A stretch of 19,864 nucleotides of DNA from Patescibacteria group bacterium UBA5187 (GCA_002413065.1 DHWH01000008.1:7810-27673), one strand, 5' to 3'. Counted from the stretch's first letter, positions 1 through 7,139 are shown. The notes: generated by a model not told the origin, from the sequence alone. Numbers and translations: made by a program.

Positions 1-314
1 CGACCGTGAGCGTCACGACCTCGAGAAATAAAAAGGATATCGTCTGTTCCGTTCGAGATGCCGGCATCGGCATACCAAAAGAAGAAGTACCTCTTCTCTT
101 CTCAAAATTCTATAGAGGCAAGCAGGCCAAGCTGGCGGATACCGAAGGTATGGGCATCGGCCTCTTCGTGGCAAAACAGATCATCACCCGCCATAAAGGA
201 AATATCTGGGCGGAATCGGAAGGACTCAATAAAGGAAGCGTGTTTTCATTCTCATTGCCCGCCGTTACAGCGCCTATATCATCGCCCACCAAAATTACTG
301 CGGACATGCAATGA
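1..314 (+). CDS. Sensor histidine kinase, C-terminal ATP-binding domain (5' partial)
   Basis: This is the end of a two-component sensor histidine kinase; the start lies outside the window. The visible part, read from base 3, is the HATPase_c domain. It has a G1-type box DAGIGIP (about bases 57-77), an F-box-like FSKFYRG, and a G2 box GMGIGLFVAK followed by H-x-G-x-I-W-A-E-S and a GSVFSFSLP ending, as in membrane-bound kinases of the PhoR/ResE type. This domain binds ATP and passes phosphate to the conserved His of the dimerisation domain, which is not visible here. The sensed signal and partner regulator cannot be told. The gene ends with TGA, and a HAD gene follows 7 nt later on the same strand, so the two may be co-transcribed. 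Confidence 0.93.
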   Translation, partial: TVSVTTSRNKKDIVCSVRDAGIGIPKEEVPLLFSKFYRGKQAKLADTEGMGIGLFVAKQIITRHKGNIWAESEGLNKGSVFSFSLPAVTAPISSPTKITADMQ

Positions 315-321
315 CATACCA

Positions 322-1080
322 ATGACCGCATACTCAAAACAACTTTTCATCTTCGATCTTGATGGCACCCTTGTGCCGCGCACATCCTGCATGGAACCTG
401 AGATGGCCCAGCTGTTCCTGGCATTATTGCAACGCAAAAAAGTTGCCGTGATTTCCGGCAGCGGATATCCGAAGTTCGAGACGCAATTGCTTCGCATGCT
501 TCCCGGAACATCCGAATACTATGGCAACTTATTGCTTCTCCCCGCATCAGGCACGCGCCTGTATGCCTGGAGAGGAAACTGGGCAGAGCAATATGCCGAA
601 CAATTATCGCCTGCGGAGAAAGAAAAAATAACAGCTGCGCTCACATATGCCATGCGAGCAGCATATACTGCGCCGGAAAAGATATACGGACAGCTCATCG
701 AGGATAGAGGATCGCAAATAACTTTCTCCGCTCTCGGCCCGAATGCTCCGCTGGAACAAAAACAGCTGTGGGATCCTACACGCTCGAAACGGGAAAAAGT
801 GGCCTTGATCCTCCGGGAAAAACTTTCTGAATTCGATGTGCGCATCGGAGGCACAACATCCATCGATATCACGCGGCGAGGAGTCAACAAAGGGTACGGT
901 ATCCGGAAACTGGAACAATTTCTGAAAATTGGTCCTGACGATATTCTCTTTGTCGGCGACACCTTATTCTACGGAGGAAATGACTACCCTGTGAAAGCTT
1001 CAGGCGTGGACTGCATCCAGGTATCCAGTCCCGACGAGACAAAAAAACTTATAGAAAGCTGGCTTGCCGGAGCAAATTAG
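322..1080 (+). CDS. Phosphomannomutase-like HAD-IIB hydrolase
   Basis: A HAD-superfamily enzyme of 252 residues. Motif I is FDLDGT (D12, D14), with D12 as the expected phospho-accepting nucleophile. A Ser/Gly motif II (ISGSG) lies at about 44-48, motif III Lys is K190 in GVNKGYG, and motif IV is GD-(6)-ND (D213, D221) in FVGDTLFYGGND. The wording around IGGTTSIDI, KGYGIRKLE and GGNDYPV, and the length near 250, resemble eukaryotic-type phosphomannomutases (PMM/HAD-IIB) more than ordinary phosphatases. The family interconverts mannose-6-P and mannose-1-P for GDP-mannose and glycan synthesis, but a sugar phosphatase role cannot be excluded. ATG 322 is chosen because the fold begins right after it; the open frame upstream overlaps the kinase in another frame. 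Confidence 0.82.
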   Translation: MTAYSKQLFIFDLDGTLVPRTSCMEPEMAQLFLALLQRKKVAVISGSGYPKFETQLLRMLPGTSEYYGNLLLLPASGTRLYAWRGNWAEQYAEQLSPAEKEKITAALTYAMRAAYTAPEKIYGQLIEDRGSQITFSALGPNAPLEQKQLWDPTRSKREKVALILREKLSEFDVRIGGTTSIDITRRGVNKGYGIRKLEQFLKIGPDDILFVGDTLFYGGNDYPVKASGVDCIQVSSPDETKKLIESWLAGAN

Positions 1081-1105
1081 ACCTTATTGCGTAGTTTTTC
1101 TGAAA

Positions 1106-2050
1106 TCACTCGGCCAATATTTTCTTTACTTGTGATATGAGAATCCTTGTATCTGCTTCCCTGCCGCCATTGCGCGAGCCGAGCACGATAAAAGCCAGCG
1201 GCATGTCTTCCATTCTTATAATTGTCAGCATGGTCTCTCCTGCCGCATCCGTACGTCCCGTTTTGCCTCCGATAAAATTGGGATCATTCACAAAGGGATG
1301 GGTACTCGTAAAATCGTGACCTCCATGATCGCTGGTGGTAGCCTCGGCAAGATGCGGTATTCGGGTTATAGAAAGGATATCCGGACGGGAGGTGTACAAA
1401 TATCGCGCCAAGGCGAAAAAGTCGCGTGCCGAAGAAACGTTGTGTGGGTTTATGCCTGAGGGATCGGCGAAAAATGTCGATGGCATGCCGATTTCAAAAG
1501 CATATGTAGTCATTAATTGCATGAACATCGTGCGATCCGAAGTCGTAGACAGCGCCTCAGCCGCCACATTGGAAGAACTGAGCAGGAGCGGATACAAAAG
1601 TTCGCTCATAGTGAACTTTTCTCCGGCACTGAGGCGGCTGGTATCACTGGCGACATTCATCTGCTCTTGGCTGATGCTGACGATCGTGGTCGAGGCGAGC
1701 GTATCTATGGCAGCAACGGCTGTTATGAGTTTCGACATGGATGCGACCGGTAGAACCGATGAGCCGCGGCGTTCAATATATATTTTTCCCGTTTCAACGT
1801 TTCCAACCAGATACGCCTGCGCGCTAATACTGGATCCTGAATCCTTTTTTGGAACTGCTGCCGTAGTCGTAGCCTGTTTGCCGGACTCGAAAAAATTGCC
1901 ATCAACCTGAAGTGTTTTCTGGACGGATGATTTGTTAAAAAACAAAGTGCCTGAATCTGCCGAGCGAAAAATTTTCACAGTAACAGCTGAAACAACAACG
2001 ATGAGGCACGTGCACAGAAGAACAAGAAGGTTTCGGTTGGAGATTAACAC
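1106..2050 (-). CDS. D-alanyl-D-alanine carboxypeptidase (peptidase S11, penicillin-binding protein)
   Basis: A serine D,D-carboxypeptidase that trims the terminal D-Ala from peptidoglycan stem peptides outside the membrane. All three active-site motifs of the S11/DacA family are present in order: SxxK (S104-x-x-K107, in PVASMSKLIT), SxN (S159-S-N161) and KTG (K263-T-G265). An N-terminal hydrophobic segment at about residues 8-27 serves as a signal anchor. The region up to about residue 75 is a Ser/Thr-rich linker. The 314-residue length fits a catalytic domain with no C-terminal PBP5-type domain. The start codon is GTG with no clear Shine-Dalgarno sequence. It lies 55 nt downstream of the pilin gene on the same strand and may share its transcript. 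The gene converges on the HAD gene with a 25-nt gap. Confidence 0.93.
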   Translation of the reverse strand: MLISNRNLLVLLCTCLIVVVSAVTVKIFRSADSGTLFFNKSSVQKTLQVDGNFFESGKQATTTAAVPKKDSGSSISAQAYLVGNVETGKIYIERRGSSVLPVASMSKLITAVAAIDTLASTTIVSISQEQMNVASDTSRLSAGEKFTMSELLYPLLLSSSNVAAEALSTTSDRTMFMQLMTTYAFEIGMPSTFFADPSGINPHNVSSARDFFALARYLYTSRPDILSITRIPHLAEATTSDHGGHDFTSTHPFVNDPNFIGGKTGRTDAAGETMLTIIRMEDMPLAFIVLGSRNGGREADTRILISQVKKILAE

Positions 2051-2105
2051 CGTTTAACTGTAACTGAATAAAGATATTGCTGCAATGTATAGAATAGCCA
2101 CCGCA

Positions 2106-2612
2106 TCACCTCGTCACGAAAATTGTCGGCACCAATTCACCCGTAGAGCTGGCGGTGATCCGGCCGCTGGCATCCTGAAAAATTTCATATTTTGTATCGT
2201 AATCCGTAGTGCTTGCGAAATGAGCGCCGGAAATCGCCGGGTCAAACGGCAATGCCGACATATAATCCGGCACTATACATGCGGCAATATCACCCGAATA
2301 ATTCGCGATTGTCGCACTATTTTTAACCATAGTTGGAACAACGGGAATATCCTTCACTGCCCCATTACACACAAATATTCCCCGATGTTCAGCCATATTT
2401 TGGTGAATGGCATTCAATATCGAATTTACATTGCTTGTGCGCTGTGAATCCCGCGCAAGCTTGAATTGCCGGGACGGATTGACGGCCACAAGCACGACCG
2501 CGGCCAAGACAGCAATGATACCGATGACAACAAGAACTTCTATCAACGTAAACCCGCGCCTGACATTGTGCTTATCTATTCCAGTGAATTTGATATTGAT
2601 ATTCTTATGCAT
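2106..2612 (-). CDS. Type IV pilin / pseudopilin with class III-type N-terminus
   Basis: A prepilin-like protein of 168 residues. The leader ends in RRG, and the predicted prepilin peptidase cut is G20|F21, giving a mature N-terminus FTLIEVLVVIGIIAVLAA. The Glu at mature position 5 (E25) is the hallmark needed for filament assembly and N-methylation. The hydrophobic helix (about 21-42) continues into an amphipathic helix with LARDSQRTSNVNSILNAI, typical of CPR and Gram-positive pilins. The C-terminal part is a globular domain with two Cys that could pair. It would be a pilus or competence pseudopilus subunit anchored in the membrane before assembly. No assembly ATPase or prepilin peptidase lies in the window. 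Tandem 22-nt repeats lie upstream and may control it. Confidence 0.92.
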   Translation of the reverse strand: MHKNINIKFTGIDKHNVRRGFTLIEVLVVIGIIAVLAAVVLVAVNPSRQFKLARDSQRTSNVNSILNAIHQNMAEHRGIFVCNGAVKDIPVVPTMVKNSATIANYSGDIAACIVPDYMSALPFDPAISGAHFASTTDYDTKYEIFQDASGRITASSTGELVPTIFVTR

Positions 2613-2655
2613 AATTGATGCAATTATTTTTTATAATAATCACATCGTATCAGCA

Positions 2656-2715
2656 CCGGATAAATTCCAGATAAAATAAAGTTAAAATCTGGATAAAGAA
2701 AAGATAAAATCCGGA
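2656..2715 (-). repeat. About 2.7 copies of a 22-nt tandem repeat upstream of the pilin gene
   Basis: Read on the minus strand, two 22-nt units follow each other at 2715-2694 and 2693-2672. They begin TCCGGATTTTATC and TCCAGATTTTAAC, and both end in a T-rich tail. A partial third unit (TCTGGAATTTATCCGG, 2671-2656) follows. The same block contains nested inverted repeats: CCGGAT/ATCCGG (2656-2661 and 2709-2714) and TCCAGAT/ATCTGGA (2666-2672 and 2687-2693). The block ends about 44 nt upstream of the pilin ATG, so a multi-site operator or upstream promoter element is plausible. It could also be part of the transcript end of the SDR gene. Confidence 0.6.
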
Positions 2716-2756
2716 GGCGTGACTTGGCGCGCACCATATCGCACATAACTCAGGCG

Positions 2757-3473
2757 TCACATCTCCAACTCTGCTTCTTCCGATACAATGAGTTCCCCTA
2801 TCGCTTCTGCGACTTGTTCAGGCGTATCGATCTGCATGCCGGCCTCCCGTGCACGCGACACCATGGATGCGTCGTTCATCTCTTGAGGATCTTCACTGAA
2901 GGCGTGCGTGCCGAAATTCGTGGCGGTCATTTTCGGATATATAACGCTTACGATAATGTGCTCAGGTGCCAATTCCGTCCTTGCTGTAAGAGAGATCGCA
3001 TTTAAGGCGTATTTTGTCGAAGCATATGCCGCCAGACCTGGAAAATAGTTCTTTGAAACCCGCGAACTGACATTTACAATCATTCCGAAGCCCTGATTTC
3101 GCATACATGGAATAACCGCCTGCATGGTACGAAGGGCTCCTATCAGGTTCAATTCGATGATCTCGTGATAATGCTCGATATCTATGCTTTCGACAGGACC
3201 ATACATTCCTTGTCCTGCATTATTGATGAGCATATCGATACGGCCATATTTTTTCAGCGTAGCCTCGATCAAATGCGTTACGTTCGAAGGCTTGCGGATA
3301 TCGGTAGGAACAGCGAGAGCATCCGGCAATTCATCGGCTAATTTTTTTAATTCTTTTCTCGATCGGGATGCGACGACCACCTTTGCCCCTTTATGCGCCA
3401 GGAAATGTGCCGTTGCACGGCCAATGCCCTGGGAGGCTCCCGTAATGATGATTATGGAATTACGGATGATCAT
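2757..3473 (-). CDS. Short-chain dehydrogenase/reductase (SDR family)
   Basis: An NAD(P)-dependent oxidoreductase of 238 residues with the classical SDR pattern. The cofactor-binding motif TGASQGIG is at 11-18, NNAG at 84-87, the catalytic Ser at about 137 in VNVSSRVS, and the catalytic YxxxK at Y150/K154 (YASTK). Basic residues after strand 2 (ASRSRKE) favour NADP(H), as in other classical SDRs; this is inference. The substrate cannot be named. The start is the ATG at 3473, which puts the Rossmann glycine motif at the usual distance. The open frame continues upstream to an inverted repeat, but that extension has no SDR character. The gene is divergent from the secreted surface protein gene, and the pilin gene follows on the same strand. 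Confidence 0.9.
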   Translation of the reverse strand: MIIRNSIIIITGASQGIGRATAHFLAHKGAKVVVASRSRKELKKLADELPDALAVPTDIRKPSNVTHLIEATLKKYGRIDMLINNAGQGMYGPVESIDIEHYHEIIELNLIGALRTMQAVIPCMRNQGFGMIVNVSSRVSKNYFPGLAAYASTKYALNAISLTARTELAPEHIIVSVIYPKMTATNFGTHAFSEDPQEMNDASMVSRAREAGMQIDTPEQVAEAIGELIVSEEAELEM

Positions 3474-3543
3474 TGGAGTGAGAGTGATGATGTAAGAATT
3501 TTTTATAATGCATGCCCTACGTGCTCTAAAGCTTCGTACCCCC

Positions 3544-3615
3544 GTTTCTTTCTCCAAACGAATTAGAAGCGTACCAAAACTGCCAGACAGATATCATTCG
3601 TTTGGAGAAAGAAAC
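3544..3615. repeat. Perfect 20-bp inverted repeat in the divergent SDR/surface-protein region
   Basis: The arms at 3544-3563 (GTTTCTTTCTCCAAACGAAT) and 3596-3615 are exact reverse complements, separated by 32 nt. Identity stops sharply at both ends. The repeat lies in the 305-nt gap between the divergent starts at 3473 and 3779, 71 nt from the first and 164 nt from the second. It has no U-tract and little G+C, so it is not a normal terminator. It may be a two-site operator, a structured RNA stem, or the trace of a small repeat element. Apart from this and weak -10-like stretches, nothing else was recognised in the gap. Confidence 0.75.
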
Positions 3616-3778
3616 TGATGTTGTGCAGAAGGCATACGCCAGGCGTCAATTACTCATCTCGTCATATTATCTGACGCGTGATATTTCATGCAGTTACAGT
3701 AATATAGCTGGATACATCCCGTCACCAATAACAGGAGGTCGAAATTATTACGAAATTAAAGATATATCATTAACTCCT

Positions 3779-4915
3779 ATGAGAAAAATACATGTATATA
3801 GAAACGGGAGATTCACCGCTGTTCTGAAAGTCTGTGCCGCAGCCATGCTGGTGTTTTCTCTTGCTATACTCGGGTCATTCGCTAGCGTATCGGCCCAAAC
3901 TTCAACATCGACGGGTACTACGACAGGCACCACGACCGGCACGACTACTGGAACAAGCACCGCGACAAGTACCGGTTCTACGACCGGAACTTCGACATTT
4001 CCCGGTACAGGAATCGCGATCGAGCCTATCATATCGTCAGTTGTGGCTTTGAGCGGCAGTGACGGTACAAGTGCAACAATTATGTGGAATACGAATGTAA
4101 ACTCGGATGCGCAAGTTGCATACGGGACAAACACATCATATTCGACATTTTCGGCATATGACGCAACTCCAGCAACAACTCACTCGATCATGCTTTCGGG
4201 TCTGACTCCGGGAACGACATACCACTTCCAAACCATATCTGGCATCAATCGATCATCAGATATGACACTGACTACGAGTAGCGGAACTTCTACCACAGCG
4301 ACAAGCACAGCTACTAGTACGACAGGAACTGGCACCGGTACTACAACAGCAACATCGACCGGCACGACTACTGGAACTGGCACCGGTACAACCACCGCGA
4401 CAAGTACAACCAGCACAGGTACGGGCACTACTACAAGCGGAACAAGCAATAACACAAACAACAATACGAACACAAATAACAACAATGTGACAAGCACGAC
4501 CGCCGGAACCTCGACAGCCACGACAACTCTTGATTTGCAGACATTGCAGAATGAGATCATGCAATTGCAACAGAGAGTAAGTGTTCTGGAGAATCAGGTA
4601 AACAGCATAAATAGCAGACTAGGAAGCAGTACAGGAACAACCGGTAATGGCGGCAACACGGGCGCAACAATAGCACCGACTAACGCATCAATTCCCGCAG
4701 GTTCTGTAGTGGACTTCAATGGACGAAACTTCAGCCATGAGTCGAACGTAAGAGTAACCTTGAATGGTCAAACAGTTACAACAGCGCACGCTGACGGCGA
4801 AGGAAACTTCACCACAGGTTCGCTCAGAGTTCCTTCAACACCTGGAAGCTACACCTATTCATTCGTAGATCAAGATAATGGATCGACAATACAAACGACG
4901 ATCAATGTGCAGTAA
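3779..4915 (+). CDS. Secreted Ser/Thr-rich surface protein with a fibronectin-III-like domain, a coiled coil and a C-terminal Ig-like domain
   Basis: From ATG 3779 the protein has 378 residues. A signal peptide (basic start, hydrophobic core about 14-33, cut near SVSA|Q39-40) is followed by a Thr/Ser/Gly linker (41-75). A fibronectin III/purple-acid-phosphatase-N-like domain follows (about 80-165: SATIMWNTNVNSDAQVAYG, then LTPGTTYHFQ). Next come a second linker with 16-residue repeats and an Asn-rich stretch (170-250), a short coiled coil (about 251-281, leucine/valine heptads) and a beta-rich Ig/IPT-like C-terminus (295-378). Such proteins are extracellular and adhesive or structural in CPR cells; no enzyme motif is seen. 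An AGGAGG lies at 3733-3738, 40 nt from this ATG, too far to serve it. The open frame extends upstream to 3602 but that part does not look like a signal peptide. A terminator follows. Confidence 0.85.
   Translation: MRKIHVYRNGRFTAVLKVCAAAMLVFSLAILGSFASVSAQTSTSTGTTTGTTTGTTTGTSTATSTGSTTGTSTFPGTGIAIEPIISSVVALSGSDGTSATIMWNTNVNSDAQVAYGTNTSYSTFSAYDATPATTHSIMLSGLTPGTTYHFQTISGINRSSDMTLTTSSGTSTTATSTATSTTGTGTGTTTATSTGTTTGTGTGTTTATSTTSTGTGTTTSGTSNNTNNNTNTNNNNVTSTTAGTSTATTTLDLQTLQNEIMQLQQRVSVLENQVNSINSRLGSSTGTTGNGGNTGATIAPTNASIPAGSVVDFNGRNFSHESNVRVTLNGQTVTTAHADGEGNFTTGSLRVPSTPGSYTYSFVDQDNGSTIQTTINVQ
4325..4420 (+). repeat. 48-nt repeat units inside the Ser/Thr linker
   Basis: Two adjacent 48-nt units (4325-4372 and 4373-4420) start with the same 17 bases and encode GTGTGTTTATST plus a variable tail. 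A 22-nt stretch of the linker at 4356-4377 recurs exactly at 3933-3954 in the first linker. The pattern points to expansion by slippage or recombination, which would vary linker length between strains. Confidence 0.7.
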
Positions 4916-4991
4916 GGTAAATGCGTGAAAAACCACAAAGTTGGAACTAGTAACGCTCAAAAAGTAAATGAAAACTGAATAAGAAAGAAGC

Positions 4992-5021
4992 AGCCGCCGG
5001 AAAATGGCGGTTGTTTTGTTG
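4992..5021 (+). terminator. Rho-independent terminator after the surface protein gene
   Basis: The stem CCGCC (4994-4998) and GGCGG (5006-5010) is extended by G-U and A-U pairs, has a 7-nt loop, and is followed by the T-rich run TTGTTTTGTT. It lies 77 nt after the stop codon at 4915 and separates the surface protein gene from the hydrolase/ligase operon. Confidence 0.85.
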
Positions 5022-5035
5022 TTATTAATAAATGC

Positions 5036-5063
5036 TTTACATACCATTATTCCATGCTAGAAT
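5036..5063 (+). promoter_or_regulatory. Sigma70-type promoter for the NlpC/P60 - ATP-grasp operon
   Basis: A -35 box TTTACA (5036-5041), a 16-nt spacer and a -10 box TAGAAT (5058-5063) preceded by the extended TG at 5055-5056. It sits just after the terminator. Transcription should start near 5070, leaving a leader of about 137 nt. Confidence 0.75.
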
Positions 5064-5206
5064 GCCTTTATTATGAAACTGAATAAATCAGTCCGGACTT
5101 GGTCTAGTTTCGCATAAGCCCACTCTTGGGTTCGTTCTTGCATATCTTTCGTTAGAAAATTTACCTCTTAAGAAACAACAAAATAACCCGAAAGGAAAAT
5201 GATCGT
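5064..5206 (+). promoter_or_regulatory. Long 5' leader with a possible 14-residue leader peptide
   Basis: The leader holds a 10-bp perfect palindrome AGTCCGGACT (5090-5099), a small hairpin CCCA-CTCT-TGGG near 5119-5130, and an open frame at 5073-5117 encoding MKLNKSVRTWSSFA. The palindrome could be a repressor site at about +20. The short frame has no Shine-Dalgarno sequence, so its translation is doubtful. No known riboswitch or T-box motif was recognised. A clear AAGGAAA lies upstream of the ATG at 5207. Confidence 0.4.
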
Positions 5207-5809
5207 ATGTTTCGTTCAGTCCAAGATCGCTGCTTCGTTGATTTTACGGAGCTCAATCTTCCAATCAGCACACCTGAAATCATCTGCTTGCTTCAACAAA
5301 AAGGCTTCGGAGTAGCGCGCATCGATGCAGTTACTGAAGCCAGGGCACATGTAGGCAAAGCGGCGTTTCGTTTGGGAGTCCGAATGTCAGAAACGCCTGA
5401 TACATTCGATTGCTCGTCATTCACAAAGTGGTCATACGGACGCAAAGGAGTCTGGATCCCGCGCCTTGCGATACAACAATTCGAATATAGCTCGCCTGTG
5501 GAAATGAATATGCTTCAGGCCAGTGATCTCATCTTCACCAGCGGATATTGTTCTCGAGCATGGCATATCGGACACGTAAGCTTGTATACAGGATCAAGCG
5601 TGATCACGGCAATGATCCACGATAGGCGAAATGGCTCCAGTGGCATCATAGAAATGCCGCTGGAAACATTACTTCAAAAAAGGAAATTGCGAGGTGCCCG
5701 ACGTATTATAACTAGCGCGATCAATACTGCCACACTCATTGTACCGAAGGAGTACGAGATCGAGAGTTCTGATGATATCAAATATCTTGTTCTTTCATGG
5801 ATCACCTGA
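5207..5809 (+). CDS. Cytoplasmic NlpC/P60-like cysteine hydrolase
   Basis: A 200-residue protein with the NlpC/P60 papain-like signature. The catalytic Cys is C69 in DTFDCSSFTKWSYG, the His is H123 in HIGHVSLYTG, and H138 in VITAMIHD is the likely third residue. The segment RLAIQQF-(x)-ASDLIF matches the usual family pattern between them. The family cleaves gamma-D-Glu-diamino acid or related amide bonds, usually in peptidoglycan. Here no signal peptide or membrane segment is visible, so it probably acts inside the cell. It starts with ATG 5207 after AAGGAAA and overlaps the next gene (ATP-grasp ligase) by 13 nt. That coupling suggests the two act on the same peptide or amide. Murein peptide recycling and a dedicated peptide tag or metabolite are both possible. 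Confidence 0.88.
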   Translation: MFRSVQDRCFVDFTELNLPISTPEIICLLQQKGFGVARIDAVTEARAHVGKAAFRLGVRMSETPDTFDCSSFTKWSYGRKGVWIPRLAIQQFEYSSPVEMNMLQASDLIFTSGYCSRAWHIGHVSLYTGSSVITAMIHDRRNGSSGIIEMPLETLLQKRKLRGARRIITSAINTATLIVPKEYEIESSDDIKYLVLSWIT

Positions 5810-6732
5810 GCATTAATCTAATTACCTGTGCGGTTTGGCATCTAAATCGCCCGACACCGCACATTTTTATGAAAAAATTTCAACCAATTCTAAACACCGC
5901 GTGCCTGGTTCAAGCCTGCAAAGAACTCGGCATTGCGCATACTTTTTACGACAATCATCACAATTTGGTTGGTGTTCATCTCGATCGTGAATATTTCTTT
6001 GCAAACGGCTCTACTCCATTCAATGATGAAGCTGTAGGAAAAATCTGCAAAGACAAGGAATTCACGTATCGAATTCTGAACAGCACCATCCGAATGCCGC
6101 GTACGGCAGGCTTCATTGATCCTAAATACGATCCGGGTTATGAGGGTTACGTTAATCTTGATACACAGGAACACATCGTATCGGAAATAGAAGAAAAATT
6201 CTCATACCCGTTAATTATTAAAATGAATTCCGGTTCGCGCGGAATACAAGTTTTCAAATGCCAAGACCGATCCGCAGTAGCGCGTTCCCTATCTGCAATT
6301 TTCAACAAGGCGTCTCAATATTACGATTATGTCGCCATCGCTCAGGAGTATATCCGGATCAAACATGAATACAGAGTCATTATACTTAATAATAAAATTG
6401 TCCTTGCGTATGAAAAAGATTTCTCACAGGCAACATGCGGAGATAATATAAGTCCTCTGCATCAGGACAACTCCAGGGCCATTTTGATTTCAGGCGCACC
6501 CTATACCAAACTCCTCGGACGCATTTCGCAATTCATAGCGCCTTTGTTTCAAAAGATCAGCATAGGCTTCGCGGGACTGGATATTGTGACCAACACCGAT
6601 AACGAAATGTACCGGCTGGAAATAAATTCCAAACCGGGGTTCGAGTATTTCGTGAGAGATAATGGGATTAAAGAGTTGGTGAAGGTGTACAGGAAAATGT
6701 TGAAGGGATTAAAAGGTAATAAATTATTTTAA
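5797..6732 (+). CDS. ATP-grasp amide/peptide ligase (RimK / cyanophycin synthetase / GshAB-like)
   Basis: A 311-residue ATP-grasp enzyme. The central part has dKeft-like DKEFTYRIL (about 86-94), an ATP-binding Lys K142 in PLIIKMNSGSRG with the glycine loop at 145-149, EYIRIKHEYRVI (184-196), and the metal-binding GLDIV (D262) and LEIN (E275, N277) before SKPGFE. Such ligases join a carboxylate, through an acyl phosphate, to an amine; the RimK/CphA/GshAB branch makes peptide-like bonds. The first 70 residues are a family-specific pre-ATP-grasp region. The start overlaps the hydrolase gene by 13 nt and has no clear Shine-Dalgarno sequence, so translation is probably coupled. Met25 (5869) is an alternative start. 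The substrate is unknown. The stop overlaps the convergent VOC gene by 4 nt. Confidence 0.88.
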   Translation: MDHLSINLITCAVWHLNRPTPHIFMKKFQPILNTACLVQACKELGIAHTFYDNHHNLVGVHLDREYFFANGSTPFNDEAVGKICKDKEFTYRILNSTIRMPRTAGFIDPKYDPGYEGYVNLDTQEHIVSEIEEKFSYPLIIKMNSGSRGIQVFKCQDRSAVARSLSAIFNKASQYYDYVAIAQEYIRIKHEYRVIILNNKIVLAYEKDFSQATCGDNISPLHQDNSRAILISGAPYTKLLGRISQFIAPLFQKISIGFAGLDIVTNTDNEMYRLEINSKPGFEYFVRDNGIKELVKVYRKMLKGLKGNKLF

Positions 6733-7139
6733 TCCTCAGAAAGGGTGTTTGGATCTCTGTAAACAGCTTCAATATTATTTCCATCTAAATCAAAAACAAA
6801 TGCAGCGAAGTAACCTGGATGATACTGCGTTTGATAATCCGGTGAACCGTTGTCAGTTCCTCCAGCTTTCAAAGCCGCAACATAAAACTTCTCAACTTCT
6901 TCCTTTGACTGCGCAGAAAATGCAACATGAACATGTGTCGTAGCAGGATATTCCGCATCCGGAGCACCGAGCCAGAAAAAGGGATGATCCACACCAAAAC
7001 CGCACGAATCGCTTTTCGGCATAACTTGTTTTATTCCTAAGGGTGCAAGAGCCTCATCGTAAAATCGCAATGCTTTCTCGTAGTTTTTTGGGATAAGTGT
7101 AATGTGATCAAAGGAAGTATTGATTTTCATGTCGTTCAT
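6729..7139 (-). CDS. VOC-family (glyoxalase/dioxygenase-like) protein
   Basis: A 136-residue vicinal-oxygen-chelate fold protein. It begins FDHITLIPKNYEKALRFYDEAL and ends with an FVFDLDGNNIEAVYRD motif, where E in NIEAV is the usual metal ligand; H in FDHIT and H in THVHVAF are further candidate ligands. Relatives include glyoxalase I, bleomycin-binding proteins and many uncharacterised enzymes, so the reaction is not assigned. It is the last gene of a three-gene minus-strand group, 18 nt after the HAD gene. Met4 is a possible alternative start. A -10-like TATGCT (7143-7148) lies only 3 nt before the first ATG. Confidence 0.88.
   Translation of the reverse strand: MNDMKINTSFDHITLIPKNYEKALRFYDEALAPLGIKQVMPKSDSCGFGVDHPFFWLGAPDAEYPATTHVHVAFSAQSKEEVEKFYVAALKAGGTDNGSPDYQTQYHPGYFAAFVFDLDGNNIEAVYRDPNTLSED

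Noticed and set aside
58..321. N-terminal extension of the phosphomannomutase-like frame
   Set aside because: It overlaps the histidine kinase domain in another frame and has no HAD character; the fold begins right after ATG 322.
3474..3557. N-terminal extension of the SDR frame starting inside the inverted repeat
   Set aside because: It would add 28 residues before the Rossmann strand without any family match. The start would be a rare codon within the repeat; the MEKET likeness to the divergent frame comes only from the repeat itself.
3733..3739. AGGAGGT as the ribosome binding site of the surface protein gene
   Set aside because: It is 40 nt from ATG 3779, and no usable start codon stands 5-12 nt after it in the coding frame.
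3602..3778. N-terminal extension of the surface protein frame
   Set aside because: It would place 59 polar residues before a good signal peptide, and its start is within the inverted repeat.
3900..4450. CRISPR-like or satellite array
   Set aside because: The repeats are in frame, have no unique spacers and encode a Thr/Gly/Ser linker.
4180..4570. Val-rich and Cys-rich minus-strand frames over the surface protein gene
   Set aside because: They are shadows of the Thr/Gly/Ser repeat codons on the other strand.
5100..5170. T-box or amino-acid attenuator in the leader of the hydrolase/ligase operon
   Set aside because: The TGGGTTC stretch lacks the T-box core, only one Trp codon lies in the short frame, and there is no terminator hairpin before the gene.
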